Numbered from the stretch's first letter, positions 43,246 through 53,942 are shown. The stretch is 64,000 nucleotides of DNA from Marinitoga lauensis (GCF_004135675.1 NZ_QHLX01000006.1:1-64000); one strand, 5' to 3'. The notes: a model not told the origin generated them from the letters alone. A program made the numbers and translations.

Positions 43246-43265
43246 AATCATCACTCCTTTACTAA

Positions 43266-43288
43266 AGGGGCGCTCCTAGAACGCCCCT
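43266..43288 (-). other. Intercistronic hairpin after the binding-protein gene
   Basis: AGGGGCG/CGCCCCT arms around nine bases, without a T run, between the binding protein and the MalF-like permease. Such stems usually stabilise the upstream message so the binding protein is made in excess. Confidence 0.6.
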
Positions 43289-43302
43289 ACCTCAAAAAAT
43301 AT

Positions 43303-44514
43303 TTATTTTCTCATTGCATCAATTTTAAATTGATACAATTCCATTAAATCTGGTTCAAATTTTTTATCTTCTAATATCATCTTCTTAAATAAGTCATCAT
43401 AAACAAGCTTTACCTGTCCCCAATCTTTCCACATTGGAGCAATATAAGATAAAACTCCTTCATTCATAACTTTAACTGCATTTTTTATAATTATATCTTT
43501 TGGATCATTCCCAAGATATTTAATAGCTTCATCAACAGGTGGAATGAATCCTCCAGTTCCTTTACTTGCTTTCAACATAATATCTGGTCTTGTCATATAT
43601 TCTACAAATTTTAATGCTAAATCAAAATGTTTTGTTCCTTTAACAATTGCAAATCCACTTGTACCTGCAACAGAACCTCTACCTGCTGGACCTTTTGGTG
43701 CAGGAGCAACAATAAATTGAGTTGGATTGCTATTATATACTTCACCTACACGAGCACAATGTGCTACTGTCATCCATGTTTCTTCTCTTTTCATTGGAGG
43801 TCTGGTATCATCATAAGTCTTTATAGCTGGTGAAAATGCATCTTTCATTTTATATACTAAATACCATGCTGCCATAGAACCAGGATTGTCTAAATTTGGC
43901 CAGTCTGCTCCATAAGATAATGCTATTGCACCGATTTGATATATCAAAGATTTCATAGGAACACCTGTAACTGCAAACTTTCCTTCACCTTCTGCTTTAG
44001 CTACTAAATTTGCCCATTCTGCTAATTCTTCCCATGTAATATTGTTTATATCTATATCTTCTGGTTTATACTTCAAAGCCTTCTTGTTTATCAATGTTAG
44101 GTAAACATCTGCTCCTACTGGTAAGAAATATCTATGACCATTAAATACTGTCATTGAATCAAAACCCTTTGAAAAATGTCTGTCTGTCCATTTTTTTACA
44201 TATGGTGTTAAATCATATACATAACCATTGTTTACTGCTTTTGGCATATTTGATGCATATAAGATAATTACATCTGTTGTAACTTTATTTGTTTCTGTTT
44301 GCACTTTTAATTGATCTAAAATACTCTGATCATCCATGGTTTGAAACTTTACTTTTACTCCATACATATCTTCAAATGGTTTGATAATTTCATTAATAAT
44401 ATACTCTTTTTCTGTAGGTGGTGTCCATAATCTTGAAGTTACTACTAGAGTTTCAATACTAAATCCTATTACCATAAGTGAAATAATTAAAAAAGTGATA
44501 ATAAACTTTTTCAT
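43303..44514 (-). CDS. ABC transporter sugar-binding protein
   Basis: Exported family 1 solute-binding protein of about 403 residues. Signal peptide KKFIITFLIISLMVIGFS, then IETLVVTSRLWTPPTEKEY and AGTSGFAIVKGTKHFDLALKFVEYM, typical of MalE/UgpB-type proteins. ATG 44514 (third codon of the longer frame) has the proper spacing to GAGGGGG. First gene of the operon: binding protein, MalF, MalG, ATPase, glycosyltransferase, LacI. Frame intact. The sugar cannot be told from sequence. Confidence 0.92.
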   Translation of the reverse strand: MKKFIITFLIISLMVIGFSIETLVVTSRLWTPPTEKEYIINEIIKPFEDMYGVKVKFQTMDDQSILDQLKVQTETNKVTTDVIILYASNMPKAVNNGYVYDLTPYVKKWTDRHFSKGFDSMTVFNGHRYFLPVGADVYLTLINKKALKYKPEDIDINNITWEELAEWANLVAKAEGEGKFAVTGVPMKSLIYQIGAIALSYGADWPNLDNPGSMAAWYLVYKMKDAFSPAIKTYDDTRPPMKREETWMTVAHCARVGEVYNSNPTQFIVAPAPKGPAGRGSVAGTSGFAIVKGTKHFDLALKFVEYMTRPDIMLKASKGTGGFIPPVDEAIKYLGNDPKDIIIKNAVKVMNEGVLSYIAPMWKDWGQVKLVYDDLFKKMILEDKKFEPDLMELYQFKIDAMRK

Positions 44515-44562
44515 ATCCATTCCCCCTCTTAAAATTTTGGCATTTTTATGCCTCTATATTAT

Positions 44563-44591
44563 ATAATATCACTTTATGAAACCGCTTTCAA
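44563..44591 (-). promoter_or_regulatory. Sugar-operon promoter with overlapping LacI-type operator
   Basis: On the minus strand: TTGAAA (44591-44586), 17-base spacer, TATTAT (44568-44563). The palindrome TGAAACCGCTTTCA (44577-44590) fits the LacI-family form TGAAANCGNTTTCA and covers the -35 box. Binding there would block RNA polymerase. Confidence 0.75.
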
Positions 44592-44718
44592 ATCTAATAA
44601 TACAGATTTACATTTAATAAAACCCTTTTAAGGTAAAATATTAATTTTTTATTCACATTTCTGCGATTTTATGATACAAAAAAAATATGTTAATATTAAT
44701 ATAAAAAGGAGGGATTTC

Positions 44719-45428
44719 ATGAATTTTATCAATTATGTGAATTATCAAAAAGATTTAAACGAAAAATCTAAAATTTTTTTAATAAAAAACTGGAAAATTG
44801 GAGAAGGAATTTTTAAAAAAGTTGATATTCAAGGAAATTATATTGATTTTTTTGGAAATACTGTTCTCATATTTTTAGAAAAAGAAGAAATTGATCTTAT
44901 TGAAAAAATTCAAAATAAGTTATATTCTAAAATTGGTAATTTATTAGCTAGACCATTGACCCCTCGACATTTCATGTTACTATTCATGATTTATGTAATC
45001 CTTTTACTTCAAAAAATAATGTTCCATGCATAAACGATACTAAAAAGAAAATTCAAAAACTTTTTATAGATGATTTTAAAAAATATATAAATGCAACGAT
45101 TAAACTTGAGTCTATTGGATTATTTCACGGAGGTTCAGCAATAGGAATTCAATTTGTTCCTTCTTCAAATAGGGATTTCAACATTTTAATGGATATATAC
45201 AATAAAATAGATAAAATATTCCCGTTAAATTCAATTTTAATTCCGCATGTAACTCTTGGATATTATAAACCTATAAATTATTCTTTAGAAGAAAAACAAA
45301 AAATAAAAAAAGCTATAGAAAATATATCCTCTAATATATCTTTAAATCTTAAAATAGAAAACTTAACTCTACAAAATTTTTATACAATGAATGATTATAG
45401 AGAAGTTTTCACATTAAAAAAATTGTAG
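44719..45428 (+). CDS. 2H phosphoesterase / 2'-5' RNA ligase-like protein (frameshifted)
   Basis: Soluble enzyme of about 237 residues with the two HxT motifs of the 2H phosphoesterase superfamily: RHFHVTIHDL (after restoring one T near 44972) and IPHVTLGYY. Members hydrolyse cyclic phosphates on RNA ends or ligate tRNA halves. The frame is broken near 44960-44990. ATG 44719 has AAAAGGAGGG before it. Its terminator and the end of the gene lie next to an IS element whose long target duplication has copied that terminator. Confidence 0.75.
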
Positions 45429-45525
45429 TGCACACTTTCTGTGTGCACTACTTATTAAAATATAGGGATAAGTAATCATCGACAAAATTTATCCACAACT
45501 TTTCCACATCAATAGATTTTGCATC
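45419..45525 (+). repeat. 107-bp direct repeat, left copy (IS target duplication)
   Basis: Identical by eye to 47451-47557. It carries the shared terminator palindrome and, on the minus strand, a stranded copy of the last 24 or so codons of the TetR gene found intact to the right of the IS. Best explained as the duplicated target of the inserted IS. Confidence 0.88.
45425..45451. terminator. Terminator after the 2H phosphoesterase gene
   Basis: GTAGTGCACAC/GTGTGCACTAC arms around TTTCT, a perfect 11-bp stem. A second copy lies at 47457-47483 in the other half of the IS target duplication, where it ends the TetR gene. Confidence 0.8.
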
Positions 45526-47450
45526 TCCTGCCTTTGACAGCAATTTGGCGATTTTAAGGAAATGGAACGGTAGAATGCGGGTTTGAGGCGTGTATTTTTC
45601 AGGAAGTCGAAAAATTGTGTGGCTAACTTTTGTTACAGAGAATTAACTATAATTAGTAATATATTAGTCCTTTTGGTGGTATAATATATATGACAACCAC
45701 TGAAAGGAGATGTTTTAAAATGTATCCTAAAATATCAAAAGTGAAAGGAAAAAGATATTTAAGGATAATGGAAAGCAAAAGAGAAAATGGAAAAGTGAAA
45801 CAGCATACAGTAATAAATTTTGGAAATATAGATAAGTATAGTAAAAAAGATATAACAAAACTTGTAGATAGTCTTTTTAAAATATTTGAAATAGATGAAT
45901 ATGAAAAAATAGAAGATGATTTAATGGAAGAAATAGCAAGAAGAAATTACGGAGCCAAAGTAATAGTAAATAAGATATTTGAAAGATATGAGATGAAAAG
46001 ATATTTTGAAAGACTGGATAAAGAAATAAAATACAATGCAGAAGAAATGTTAAAAATAATGGTGATGAATAGAATAGTAGAACCGAAGAGTAAATTGGGA
46101 ATATTTAATAATTTAGAGTATTTTGGATATAACAAAGTGGAAGTTAAAAAAGAAAAAGACCTGGAAGAAAAAGATGTAATGTTGCACTGGTTATACAGAA
46201 CATTGGATATATTAGCAGATAATAAAGAGTCGATAGAAAAACATATGTATAATCAAAGGATAAGTTTGTTTAATACAACGGTAGATTTAGTATTTTACGA
46301 TGTAACAACATTAGCGTTTGAAACACAACAAACAAATGAAATATTACAAATGGATATTCAAAGGATAAGAAATTTAATGAGTCGCAAGTAGTATTAGGGA
46401 TGTCAATAGATCAGGATAGAATGCCAGTTAGTTTTGATATATATGCAGGAAATACATTTGAAGGGCATACATTTAAAGATTCAATAGAAAAAATGAAAAA
46501 AGAATATCAATTAGGAAAAGTAATAGTAGTAGCAGATAGAGGAATGATGAGTAAAAAAAATATAGAAGTAGTAGAAAATTCTAATTATGAATTCATAGTA
46601 GGAAAATCAATAAAACAGTTAAAAAAAGTAAATATATTTGAAGGAGAATTCATAGAAATAGCAAAAGGAATAAAATATAGAGAAGTAGAATATGAAAATA
46701 AAAGATTACTCATAATATATTCAGAAGAAAGAGCCAAAAAAGACAGAGCAGATAGACTACGATTAATAGAAAAAGCGAAAAAAATGTTAGAAGAAGGAAA
46801 TATAGATTCAAAAAGTAAAAGAGGAGCGAAAAAATATTTAAAAGAACAGAACAAACAAAATTATATATTGGACATAGAAAAAATAGAAAATGATGAAAAA
46901 TACGATGGATACTATGGAATAATAACAAACACAAAACTATCTCCAAAAGAAATATTAGAACAATATCATACATTATGGAAAGTAGAAGAAACATTCAGAA
47001 CATTAAAAAATTATCTTGAAACAAGACCGGTATTTCATTGGACACCGAAAAGAATAAAAGGACATATTGTAATGAGTTTCATATCTTACATAATTCAAAG
47101 AACATTAGAATTAGAACTGGAAAAAAATAATATTGAATACTCTCATGAAAAAATAAGAGAAGCTATAAAAAAAATGGAATACTCTGAAATAAGATTAAAA
47201 GACAAATTATTTGCATTAAGAGCCAATTTAAACGATTTTCAAAAGCCATATTAAAAACATTAAAATAGAAAAACCGAAAAAATGATGGAATTAGATGAAT
47301 TTAAAAAATAATCTCCTAAAACACGCATGAAAAGCCAAAAAGGAGGAGGTGTGTGGCTAATTTCTCTTTTATAAAAAGTTAACAATAGCTATTTTTTGAA
47401 TAATTCTACTTTTTAGAATTTTGTTGATAATAATAGTGTCAAACTCAGGA
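45526..47450 (+). mobile_element. IS1634-like insertion sequence, copy 1 (about 1.93 kb)
   Basis: Ends are imperfect inverted repeats: left TCCTGCCTTTGACAG, right GTGTCAAACTCAGGA, against TCCTGAGTTTGACAG in copy 2. It carries one DDE transposase and is flanked by 107-bp direct repeats. IS1634 and IS1549 are known for long, variable target duplications, and the transposase resembles that family. The promoter region has an imperfect inverted repeat around TATAAT (CCTTTTGGTGGT/ACCACTGAAAGG). Confidence 0.88.
45720..47254 (+). CDS. IS1634-family transposase, copy 1 (frameshifted)
   Basis: DDE transposase of about 510 residues. The first catalytic Asp is in LVFYDVTTL, the second in VIVVADRGMMS, and the Glu block is YHTLWKVEETFRTLKNYLETRPVFHWT, the Y-x2-R-x3-E-x6-K region of IS4-superfamily enzymes. 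The frame breaks near 46350 (LQMDIQRIRN against LQMGYSKDKKFNE in copy 2: one G lost) and again near 47230-47260, so the listed end is approximate. ATG 45720 has AAAGGAGA. N- and C-terminal parts differ from copy 2 while the core is nearly identical. Confidence 0.85.
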
Positions 47451-47557
47451 AAAATTGTAGTGCACACTTTCTGTGTGCACTACTTATTAAAATATAGGGA
47501 TAAGTAATCATCGACAAAATTTATCCACAACTTTTCCACATCAATAGATTTTGCATC
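47451..47557 (+). repeat. 107-bp direct repeat, right copy (IS target duplication)
   Basis: Identical by eye to 45419-45525. In this copy the minus strand encodes the true C-terminus of the TetR gene (SIDVEKLWINFVDDYLSLYFNK-stop) followed by the shared terminator, so the regulator survived the insertion intact. Confidence 0.88.
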
Positions 47558-48047
47558 TATAGAAATATACATTCCCAATGAATCAAGAGTTATAAAATCT
47601 TTTGTGCTATAAGATTACTATTTGCATTTCTATTTACAATTCCTTCTTTTTCATTTCGTCAATTTTTTTTTGAATAAAAAAATTGACTTTTCTAAAAATT
47701 CATTCATAATTTTTTTATTTTTTATTTTTCATTGCTTGAAAAAAGAAATCCAATAAAAAATTCTGCATTTGCCTATTATCTTTATATTCTTTAATAAACT
47801 GCAATCCTATTTCCTTTATCATATTGAGGTTAAAAGTTTGCATTTTTGCCATTTTTATGTCAATTTCATTTATAAAATATCCCAATACACTCAAATATAA
47901 TTCTTCTTTACTTTTAAAATAATGATAAATTGCACCTTTAGATACTCCTGCTTTATCTTTTATTTTATTTATACTTGCATTTTGATACCCCTCTGTCGAA
48001 AACAATTCATATGCAGCTTTTATTATTTTTTCATATGTTTCCTCCAT
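47480..48047 (-). CDS. TetR-family regulator of the RND exporter (frameshifted)
   Basis: Repressor of about 189 residues when repaired. The N-terminal helix-turn-helix is EKIIKAAYELFSTEGYQNASINKIKDKAGVSKGAIYHYFKSKEEL, textbook TetR. The C-terminal half needs about three restored bases (A and G runs near 47700, 47650 and 47610) to read on to YLSLYFNK-stop at 47480, inside the IS target duplication. It follows the RND gene by 50 bases. A 40-bp perfect palindrome before the RND gene is its likely operator. Confidence 0.88.
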
Positions 48048-48097
48048 AATTATTCCCCAAATTTGTCTTCTTTTTATATCATTAATTGTACATATTT

Positions 48098-50638
48098 TTA
48101 TTTTCCCTGACTCTTTTCATCATCCATATAACTTAATATTGAAGTTACAACAAAAATGGTTATTAGATAACTGAAAATTACCCCAACAATAATAATAGCC
48201 CAAAACCAACAAAACCTCTATATTTAGCTAATATAAACGACCCAAATGCTGCTCCTGTAGTTAATGTTGTCATAGTAATTGCCTTACCTGTGCTCTTTAA
48301 AGCATCATTTATATTTTTTTCTCTTCGGTATCTATGTATTAAATGAATTCCGTCATCAACACCAATACCTATTATTAGAGGTAATGCAATAATATTTACA
48401 ACGTTAAACTTAATATCAAACCATCCCATTACTCCTAACATTAATATTATTGATAAAACCATTGGTAGCATTGCTAAAATTGCATATTTAATATTTTTCA
48501 TATCAAATAACAATACAACAAATATGAATATTATCGTTAAAAGTAATATTTTTCTTCCTTCACTGGCAGAAATTTGTATAAGTCTTAAAAATATAAGTGC
48601 AGTTCCACTTACATTGTTAACATTTAATTTATTTAATGCCTCAAAATATTTTTTCTGATAATCTGATTTCCACATATCTCCATTCGAGTATGCTGTAGTT
48701 AATATCATACCTTGTTTCCCTAAATAATTCTGTTTTATTTCAGCAGGTAAGTTATCCATACTAATTAAAGTATTATCATTTATATTTTTTCTCCATTCAG
48801 AAATTTTAGTTATAATAATATTTTGAATATTTTTAATTCATTTTCAGATTTATTCGATATTTTCAATAATATCCCACTTTTTATAACATTCCTTAATTGA
48901 GCAGCTAGTTCCTTTTCCCTATTAAACTCAACGATAATGCCGCTTTAGATAGCGAAAAATTAATTTTATTTATTTCAGATTTTAATTTTTTCAAATCGAA
49001 CTCACTTTTCCTGAATTTTAAATTTTTCATCTCATTCGCATTTTTCAATCTTTCTATTTGAAATTCCGTTTCAGGTATATAGGCAATTATGCTATCCACT
49101 TCTGAAAATATATTAAGGCTTTTAAGCTTATTATATAACCCTTTGGCTTCAACCAAATTATCACTAATAAAAATTGTGTTATCTGGAGAAAATTCAAATT
49201 CATCCAATATTTTTTGATTTAATCTTATACTTTCAAGGCCTTTAGCCTCAATATTCATCATATTCTTATCAAATTCCACTTCAGAAATTTTAAAAAAGGA
49301 TAATATAATTAATATGATTAAAACAACAAGAGGATAAATTTTATGTTTTCCAACATCAAAATTAATTACAAATGCGTTACCTGGATTTTTATATTTTTCG
49401 CCATATTTTTTCAATAATATTGTTAATCCAAAAATAGCTGCTAATACTGTAAATATTATACCCGAAGATAAAACTATCCCAAATTCTCTAAACCCGGAAA
49501 AGAACTAATTGAAAAAATACCAATACCTATAGCTGTAGTAAGAGCACCTGCTATAATTCCTCTAATATTTTTTCAAAAACCCCTTTTAAAGCACTTGAGG
49601 TAGAAAATCCTTTGCTTTTCAATTCGATAAATAATGAAATAATGTGTATAGAATAATCAATACCTAAACCTGCAAGGATAGCTCCCATCATAATAGTCAT
49701 AATATTCAATGAACCAATAGTAATTTTTGTAAATCCCAAAGCCCATATTATACCTAAAATAAGTGGAATTACGGATAAAATCATATATTTTAAACTTCTA
49801 AAACCTAATATAAATATAATTAAAATCAATATCATAGATACAATTGTAGCAACCGTCATATCCCTTTCAGAAACAACCATTTCATCTCTTGCTATAACCA
49901 GAGTTCCTGTTAATCCTGCATTTACATTATATTTTCTACTCCTCTCTTTAACAATCTCTTCAATATTATTAACAAGTTTCACTACTTTTTCTATATCATT
50001 TGAGCTTATTGTGGGTCTAATAATAATCATCCCAAATTTTCCATCCTTAGAAATTAGATATTTCTGACCAAATAACATATTTTCAAGATTATCTATAATT
50101 AATTCAGGATCATTTGAATTAATTCCATTAAGAAAATCACTAAAACTTTTTAATATATATTCATACTGTTTTCTATCCTGTTCAGTTATATTATAACCAC
50201 TTTTCGGTTCTTCAAACATATTTTTTAATGCTTTAAAAAATTCTTCTAAATTATTAGATGAATATATTTTTTTTAAAAATTCTTGTTCATAATCAGGAGT
50301 TAAAATAAAAATATTTTTCGATATAAATTCCATTGGATTTTTATAATAAATTGTATCAATATATTCTACTTTTTGAAGTTTCTTTGAAATATCTTCAATA
50401 TATTTAATTATATTTTTTTATCTCCTTCAATACCGATAATTATACTATCAACACTTTTAAAATTTTCAGTAGCTTTCCGATAAACTTTTACATAAGAGTC
50501 ATTATCAGGCAATAAATCTAAAAAACCTGGTCTAATTTTTAAAAAAGGTATTAAAATCATTGAAATAATTGTAATGGTCAAAAGGACCCAAAATATAATT
50601 CTAGAATTTTTCATAATAAATTTTCCCAGTTTTTCCAT
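48098..50638 (-). CDS. RND/MMPL-type exporter (multiple frameshifts)
   Basis: Proton-driven exporter of about 847 residues with two repeated membrane halves. The first half has MMGAILAGLGIDYSIHIISLF and the second LPLIIGIGVDDGIHLIHRYR, the conserved GxGxDxxIH segments of hydrophobe exporters (MMPL/HAE3 type). Breaks lie near 50405, 50335, 49550-49415, 48905-48760 and 48180; the last is one lost G, after which it ends YMDDEKSQGK at 48098. The first gene of a two-gene unit with TetR. Substrate unknown: lipids, hopanoids or drugs are possible. Confidence 0.85.
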
Positions 50639-50650
50639 ATTACCACCCCA

Positions 50651-50690
50651 ATATAATAAATATACCGACTGGTCGGTATATTTATTATAT
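50651..50690. promoter_or_regulatory. 40-bp perfect palindrome: operator of the TetR-RND unit
   Basis: Arms ATATAATAAATATACCGAC and its exact complement (19 bp each) around TG. The core TACCGACTGGTCGGTA is a typical AcrR/TetR operator form. It lies 12 bases before the RND start codon and contains TATAAT on both strands, so repressor binding would cover the promoter. Confidence 0.85.
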
Positions 50691-50784
50691 CTTCTACATG
50701 TTACAATATTATTTCTTATAAAAAAGAACTAAATTTTATATAAAATACAAAACATAATTTTTCTTATTTTAAGACTATATGTTG

Positions 50785-51506
50785 CTAAAATAAAGAATTT
50801 ATTTTATTAAATGCTCCAGGTATATCTAAAACCTTCTCAACTTTCTTTATTGAATTTTTTATAGCTTTTTTGATAGAATAATCATTTAACATATAATGAA
50901 TAAAAAATCCATCAAAAATATCTCCCAATCCTGTTTTATATTTTGCCAGTATTTCATTTGACTTATAAATATTACCTTTAAACATTATTCCTTTATTCCC
51001 AAGTTTTATTATATCGCATTCTCGAACTATACATTCATTGTTTGTTCCTAAAATAAAAGCGTTTTTGAACATATTGTTGACAATATTTGGTCTTGGACCA
51101 ATGTCCAGAAATATTTTTGAATAATTTAATTTTTCTATTCTTTTAAGCTCCCTTTTTGAAATTTCTGTAGTAATTATAGCTATTTCTGATGTTTTTTTTA
51201 AATTTTCATATTTTGAATCATTAATTTCTCTTTCTATACCAATGGGATATCATTCTTAGATATAAACGTTGCTGTTTTCTTCTCTTTCACTTGAATATTT
51301 TTAAATGGAATTATATCTTTTAAATATTTACCTTTTAAATCATTTCCTATAAAGCCATTAAATGAAATATTATATCCAAGCTTATATAACAAATACGCTA
51401 TATTAAAACCCGATCCACCTGGTATTTCTATTATTTGAGATTCATGAGGTTTTTCTCCATAAATATAAATATCATAAAATAAAGCTCCATACACATCTAT
51501 ATTCAT
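50785..51506 (-). CDS. PfkB-family sugar or nucleoside kinase (one frameshift)
   Basis: Ribokinase-like kinase of about 240 residues, short for the family. N-terminal motif IPGGSGFNIAYLLYKLG (substrate GG(S/N)xxN) and the C-terminal ATP/anion-hole block KYKTGLGDIFDGFF, where GxGD has the catalytic Asp. The frame breaks near 51236 (DIPLV-stop against DIPIGIERE, one C of a run of four). ATG 51506 has GGAGTG. No operon partner reveals the substrate. Confidence 0.8.
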
Positions 51507-51543
51507 ATTCTCACTCCAATTTTTCCTATATTTATTAAATAAA

Positions 51544-51566
51544 AATTCCCCTAAAAAGGGGAATTA
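51544..51566 (-). terminator. Terminator after the LysM-phosphatase gene
   Basis: AATTCCCCT/AGGGGAATT arms around AAAA, with T-rich sequence following on the minus strand. Confidence 0.75.
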
Positions 51567-51568
51567 TA

Positions 51569-52507
51569 TTATTGTTCTGGCCATTTAGTAATAACTGATT
51601 TTCTTGCTTTGCTCTTTTCTTCAGGACTTAAACCCCAATTTCCATTATATATTGCACCTTCCCAATCTCCATAAATTGGATTTGGTAATAAAATGAATTT
51701 TACTCCATATTCATTCTTGAATTGATCTACTAAAGCATTTCTTTCATTTAATCCTTTATGTCTAAATACAGATGTGAAATCATTTAAATTATCTCCCATC
51801 AATAATACAATTCTATGATCTTTTTCCACCATTTTTCTTCTTGGTTCTTTATCTGAAGTATCTGTTCTTAATAATACGTGATCATCAGTTACCTGTGGGA
51901 AACCTAAAGCTTTTAAGTTCTTCATTGTTCCTTCTTTTACAGCAACTTTTCTATTAGAAATATAATATACATCTGCACCTTTTTCAACTACATAATTTAA
52001 GAATTCAACTGCTCCAGGTAGTGCTTTTGCTTGAGCTGCATTACACCAATCATTCCAACCAGTTGGATAAGCATGATTTGTATCTATATGTCCTGCATCA
52101 TAAGGACTATTATTTAAAATTGTTTCATCAATATCCACAATTATTGCTCTTTTAGTTGGATCGTTATTATTTGCTAAATCATTGTCAAAAACCATTTTTG
52201 CAACATTAAATGCTTGATAAGCTAATGCTTTCATTTCACCTGATGTTTGATACCAATCCATTGCTAAAACCATTTGTTCATTTAAATCTCTTTGTGTATA
52301 CTCTGGCATTAATCTTAATCTTTGTCCAACTTTAATAAAATCAGGATTTTCAATTTTATTATACTTTACTAAATCTTCAATGCTTACACCTGTAATTTCA
52401 GAAATTTTTGATAAACTATCCCCACTTTTTACTACATAATATTCAGCATTTGCAAAAATCAAAGCAGAAAATAAAACTGCTAATAATACAACAAGAACTT
52501 TTCTCAT
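51569..52507 (-). CDS. LysM-domain acid phosphatase of the HAD e(P4)/class B type
   Basis: Exported protein of 312 residues. Signal peptide VLVVLLAVLFSALIFANA, then one LysM domain (YYVVKSGDSLSKISEITGVSIEDLVKYN, residues about 22-67) that should bind peptidoglycan. The HAD domain has the DxDxT nucleophile motif VDIDETILNNS, YYISNRK, and VLLMGDNLNDF. The catalytic part resembles lipoprotein e(P4) acid phosphatases, which release phosphate from nucleotides. The lipobox Cys is absent, so LysM may replace the lipid as anchor. Intact frame, GAGGAGGG start site. Confidence 0.9.
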   Translation of the reverse strand: MRKVLVVLLAVLFSALIFANAEYYVVKSGDSLSKISEITGVSIEDLVKYNKIENPDFIKVGQRLRLMPEYTQRDLNEQMVLAMDWYQTSGEMKALAYQAFNVAKMVFDNDLANNNDPTKRAIIVDIDETILNNSPYDAGHIDTNHAYPTGWNDWCNAAQAKALPGAVEFLNYVVEKGADVYYISNRKVAVKEGTMKNLKALGFPQVTDDHVLLRTDTSDKEPRRKMVEKDHRIVLLMGDNLNDFTSVFRHKGLNERNALVDQFKNEYGVKFILLPNPIYGDWEGAIYNGNWGLSPEEKSKARKSVITKWPEQ

Positions 52508-52664
52508 ACTTCACCCTCCTCATAATTTTTTTGCATAAATATAATATCAAAAAATAAACAAAAATGCAACACTTATATTAAATTATAAAAAGCCATAATA
52601 ACTAAAAAAATAGAATTATCTATATTTTTAGGCAAATATGTTATAATTAACATGAGGTGAAAGC

Positions 52665-53257
52665 ATGACAAGATATGATTTAATTGCAAAGTATTATGAT
52701 AAAATTCTTAAATCTTTAGAAAGCACAACAATGAATGAATTTAGAAAAAAATTTGTTCCTAAAATAGAAGGATATACATTAGATTTAGCTGTTGGTACAG
52801 GAAATAATATTCAATATTATCCTCCAAATTCACATGTTATTCTTATTGATAAAAGTGAAAAAATGCTGGAAATCGCAAAAGAAAAAGCAAAAAAAAGGAA
52901 AGACTTAAAACTGGAATTTGTAAATTCATCTGTTGAACATTTACCTTTTGAAGATAACACATTTGACACTATTTTATCGATAGATGTATTTTGCTCTGTA
53001 AAAATCCTTACTCTTCAATGGAGAAAGTTAAAAAAGTTTTAAAACATGGTGGAAAAGGTATTTTTGTAGAACACGGATTAACTGGAAATATTTTAAAAGA
53101 TGGTTTATTGTATTTGGTAAATATTCTTACTTACCCAACAGTAGGTTCATCTATGACAAGAAAACCTTTAGAGTATATTCAACATGCTGGTTTTAATTTA
53201 CTGGAATATGGCCATTTAAAAAATTCATTTTATTATTTTATAGTTAGAAAGGAGTAA
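52665..53257 (+). CDS. SAM-dependent methyltransferase, class I (one frameshift)
   Basis: About 198 residues. Motif I is LDLAVGTGNNIQYY, then ILIDKSEKMLEIAKEKA and LPFEDNTFDTILSIDVFC, the UbiE/COQ5-like pattern. The frame breaks at an A run near 53003 (VKILTLQ against VKNPYSSMEKVKKVLKHGG). It ends three bases before the HAD gene, so they are co-transcribed. GAGGTGAAAGC supports the ATG. Substrate unknown. Confidence 0.85.
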
Positions 53258-53260
53258 AAT

Positions 53261-53942
53261 ATGAAATACGAAATAGTGTATTTTGATCTTGACCACACTT
53301 TGCTTGATTTTGGAAAATCTGAAAAAATTGCTTTATTTAATATGCTAAAGCATTTTTCAATTGAACCTGAGGAAAAATATTTAGAAATTTATAAACCATT
53401 AACGAAAAATGGTGGAAATTATTTTCCGAAAAAAATATCCCAAAGAAGTTATTGTTATTGAAAGATTCAAAGAATTCTTTGAAAAAATCGGTTTAGATTC
53501 AAAATATGATATAAAAGAAGCTTCAAATATCTATTTAGAAAATCTCTCACACCTGGGTTTTTTCTTTGAAGGTGCAGAAAACTTATTAAATAAACTTAAA
53601 CAGCGTGGACAACGAATGGCGGCTATTACTAATGGCGTGGAAAAGGTTCAACAGGGAAGAAGTAAAGCTTTAAATTTACAAAATTATTTTGAATTCATTC
53701 TAACTTCAGAGAAAGTAGGAAAACCGAAACCAGATCCTCTAATCTTTTATGAAGCAGCAAAATTATCTGGAGTTCCTATTGAAAATTCTGTTTATATAGG
53801 AGATAATCCTGATTCAGATTATTTAGGAGCTAAAAATGCTGGAATGGATTTTATTCTATATGACCCTAAATCTATACATACCCATCTTGATTGTAAAAAG
53901 GCTACTGATTACAGTGATTTACTCTCGACGTTAATAAAATAA
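53261..53942 (+). CDS. YjjG-like HAD hydrolase / nucleotidase (frameshifted)
   Basis: Haloacid-dehalogenase hydrolase of about 228 residues. Motif I is YFDLDHTLLDF, motif II AAITNGVEKVQQ, motif III lysine in SEKVGKPKPDPLIF, motif IV YIGDNPDSDYLGAKNAG. The helical cap carries PINEKWWKLFSEKKYPKEV once two bases near 53399 and 53425 are restored, as in YjjG-type pyrimidine nucleotidases. AAGGAG site before the ATG. Soluble; likely nucleotide house-cleaning. Confidence 0.87.

Noticed and set aside
45419-47557. The 107-bp repeats as part of the IS itself
   Set aside because: Copy 2 has different flanking repeats, and the inverted repeats mark the IS ends inside the direct repeats.
48098-50638. 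Treating the RND exporter as a decaying pseudogene
   Set aside because: The breaks are single missing bases as in essential genes of the same window, and all conserved membrane motifs remain.
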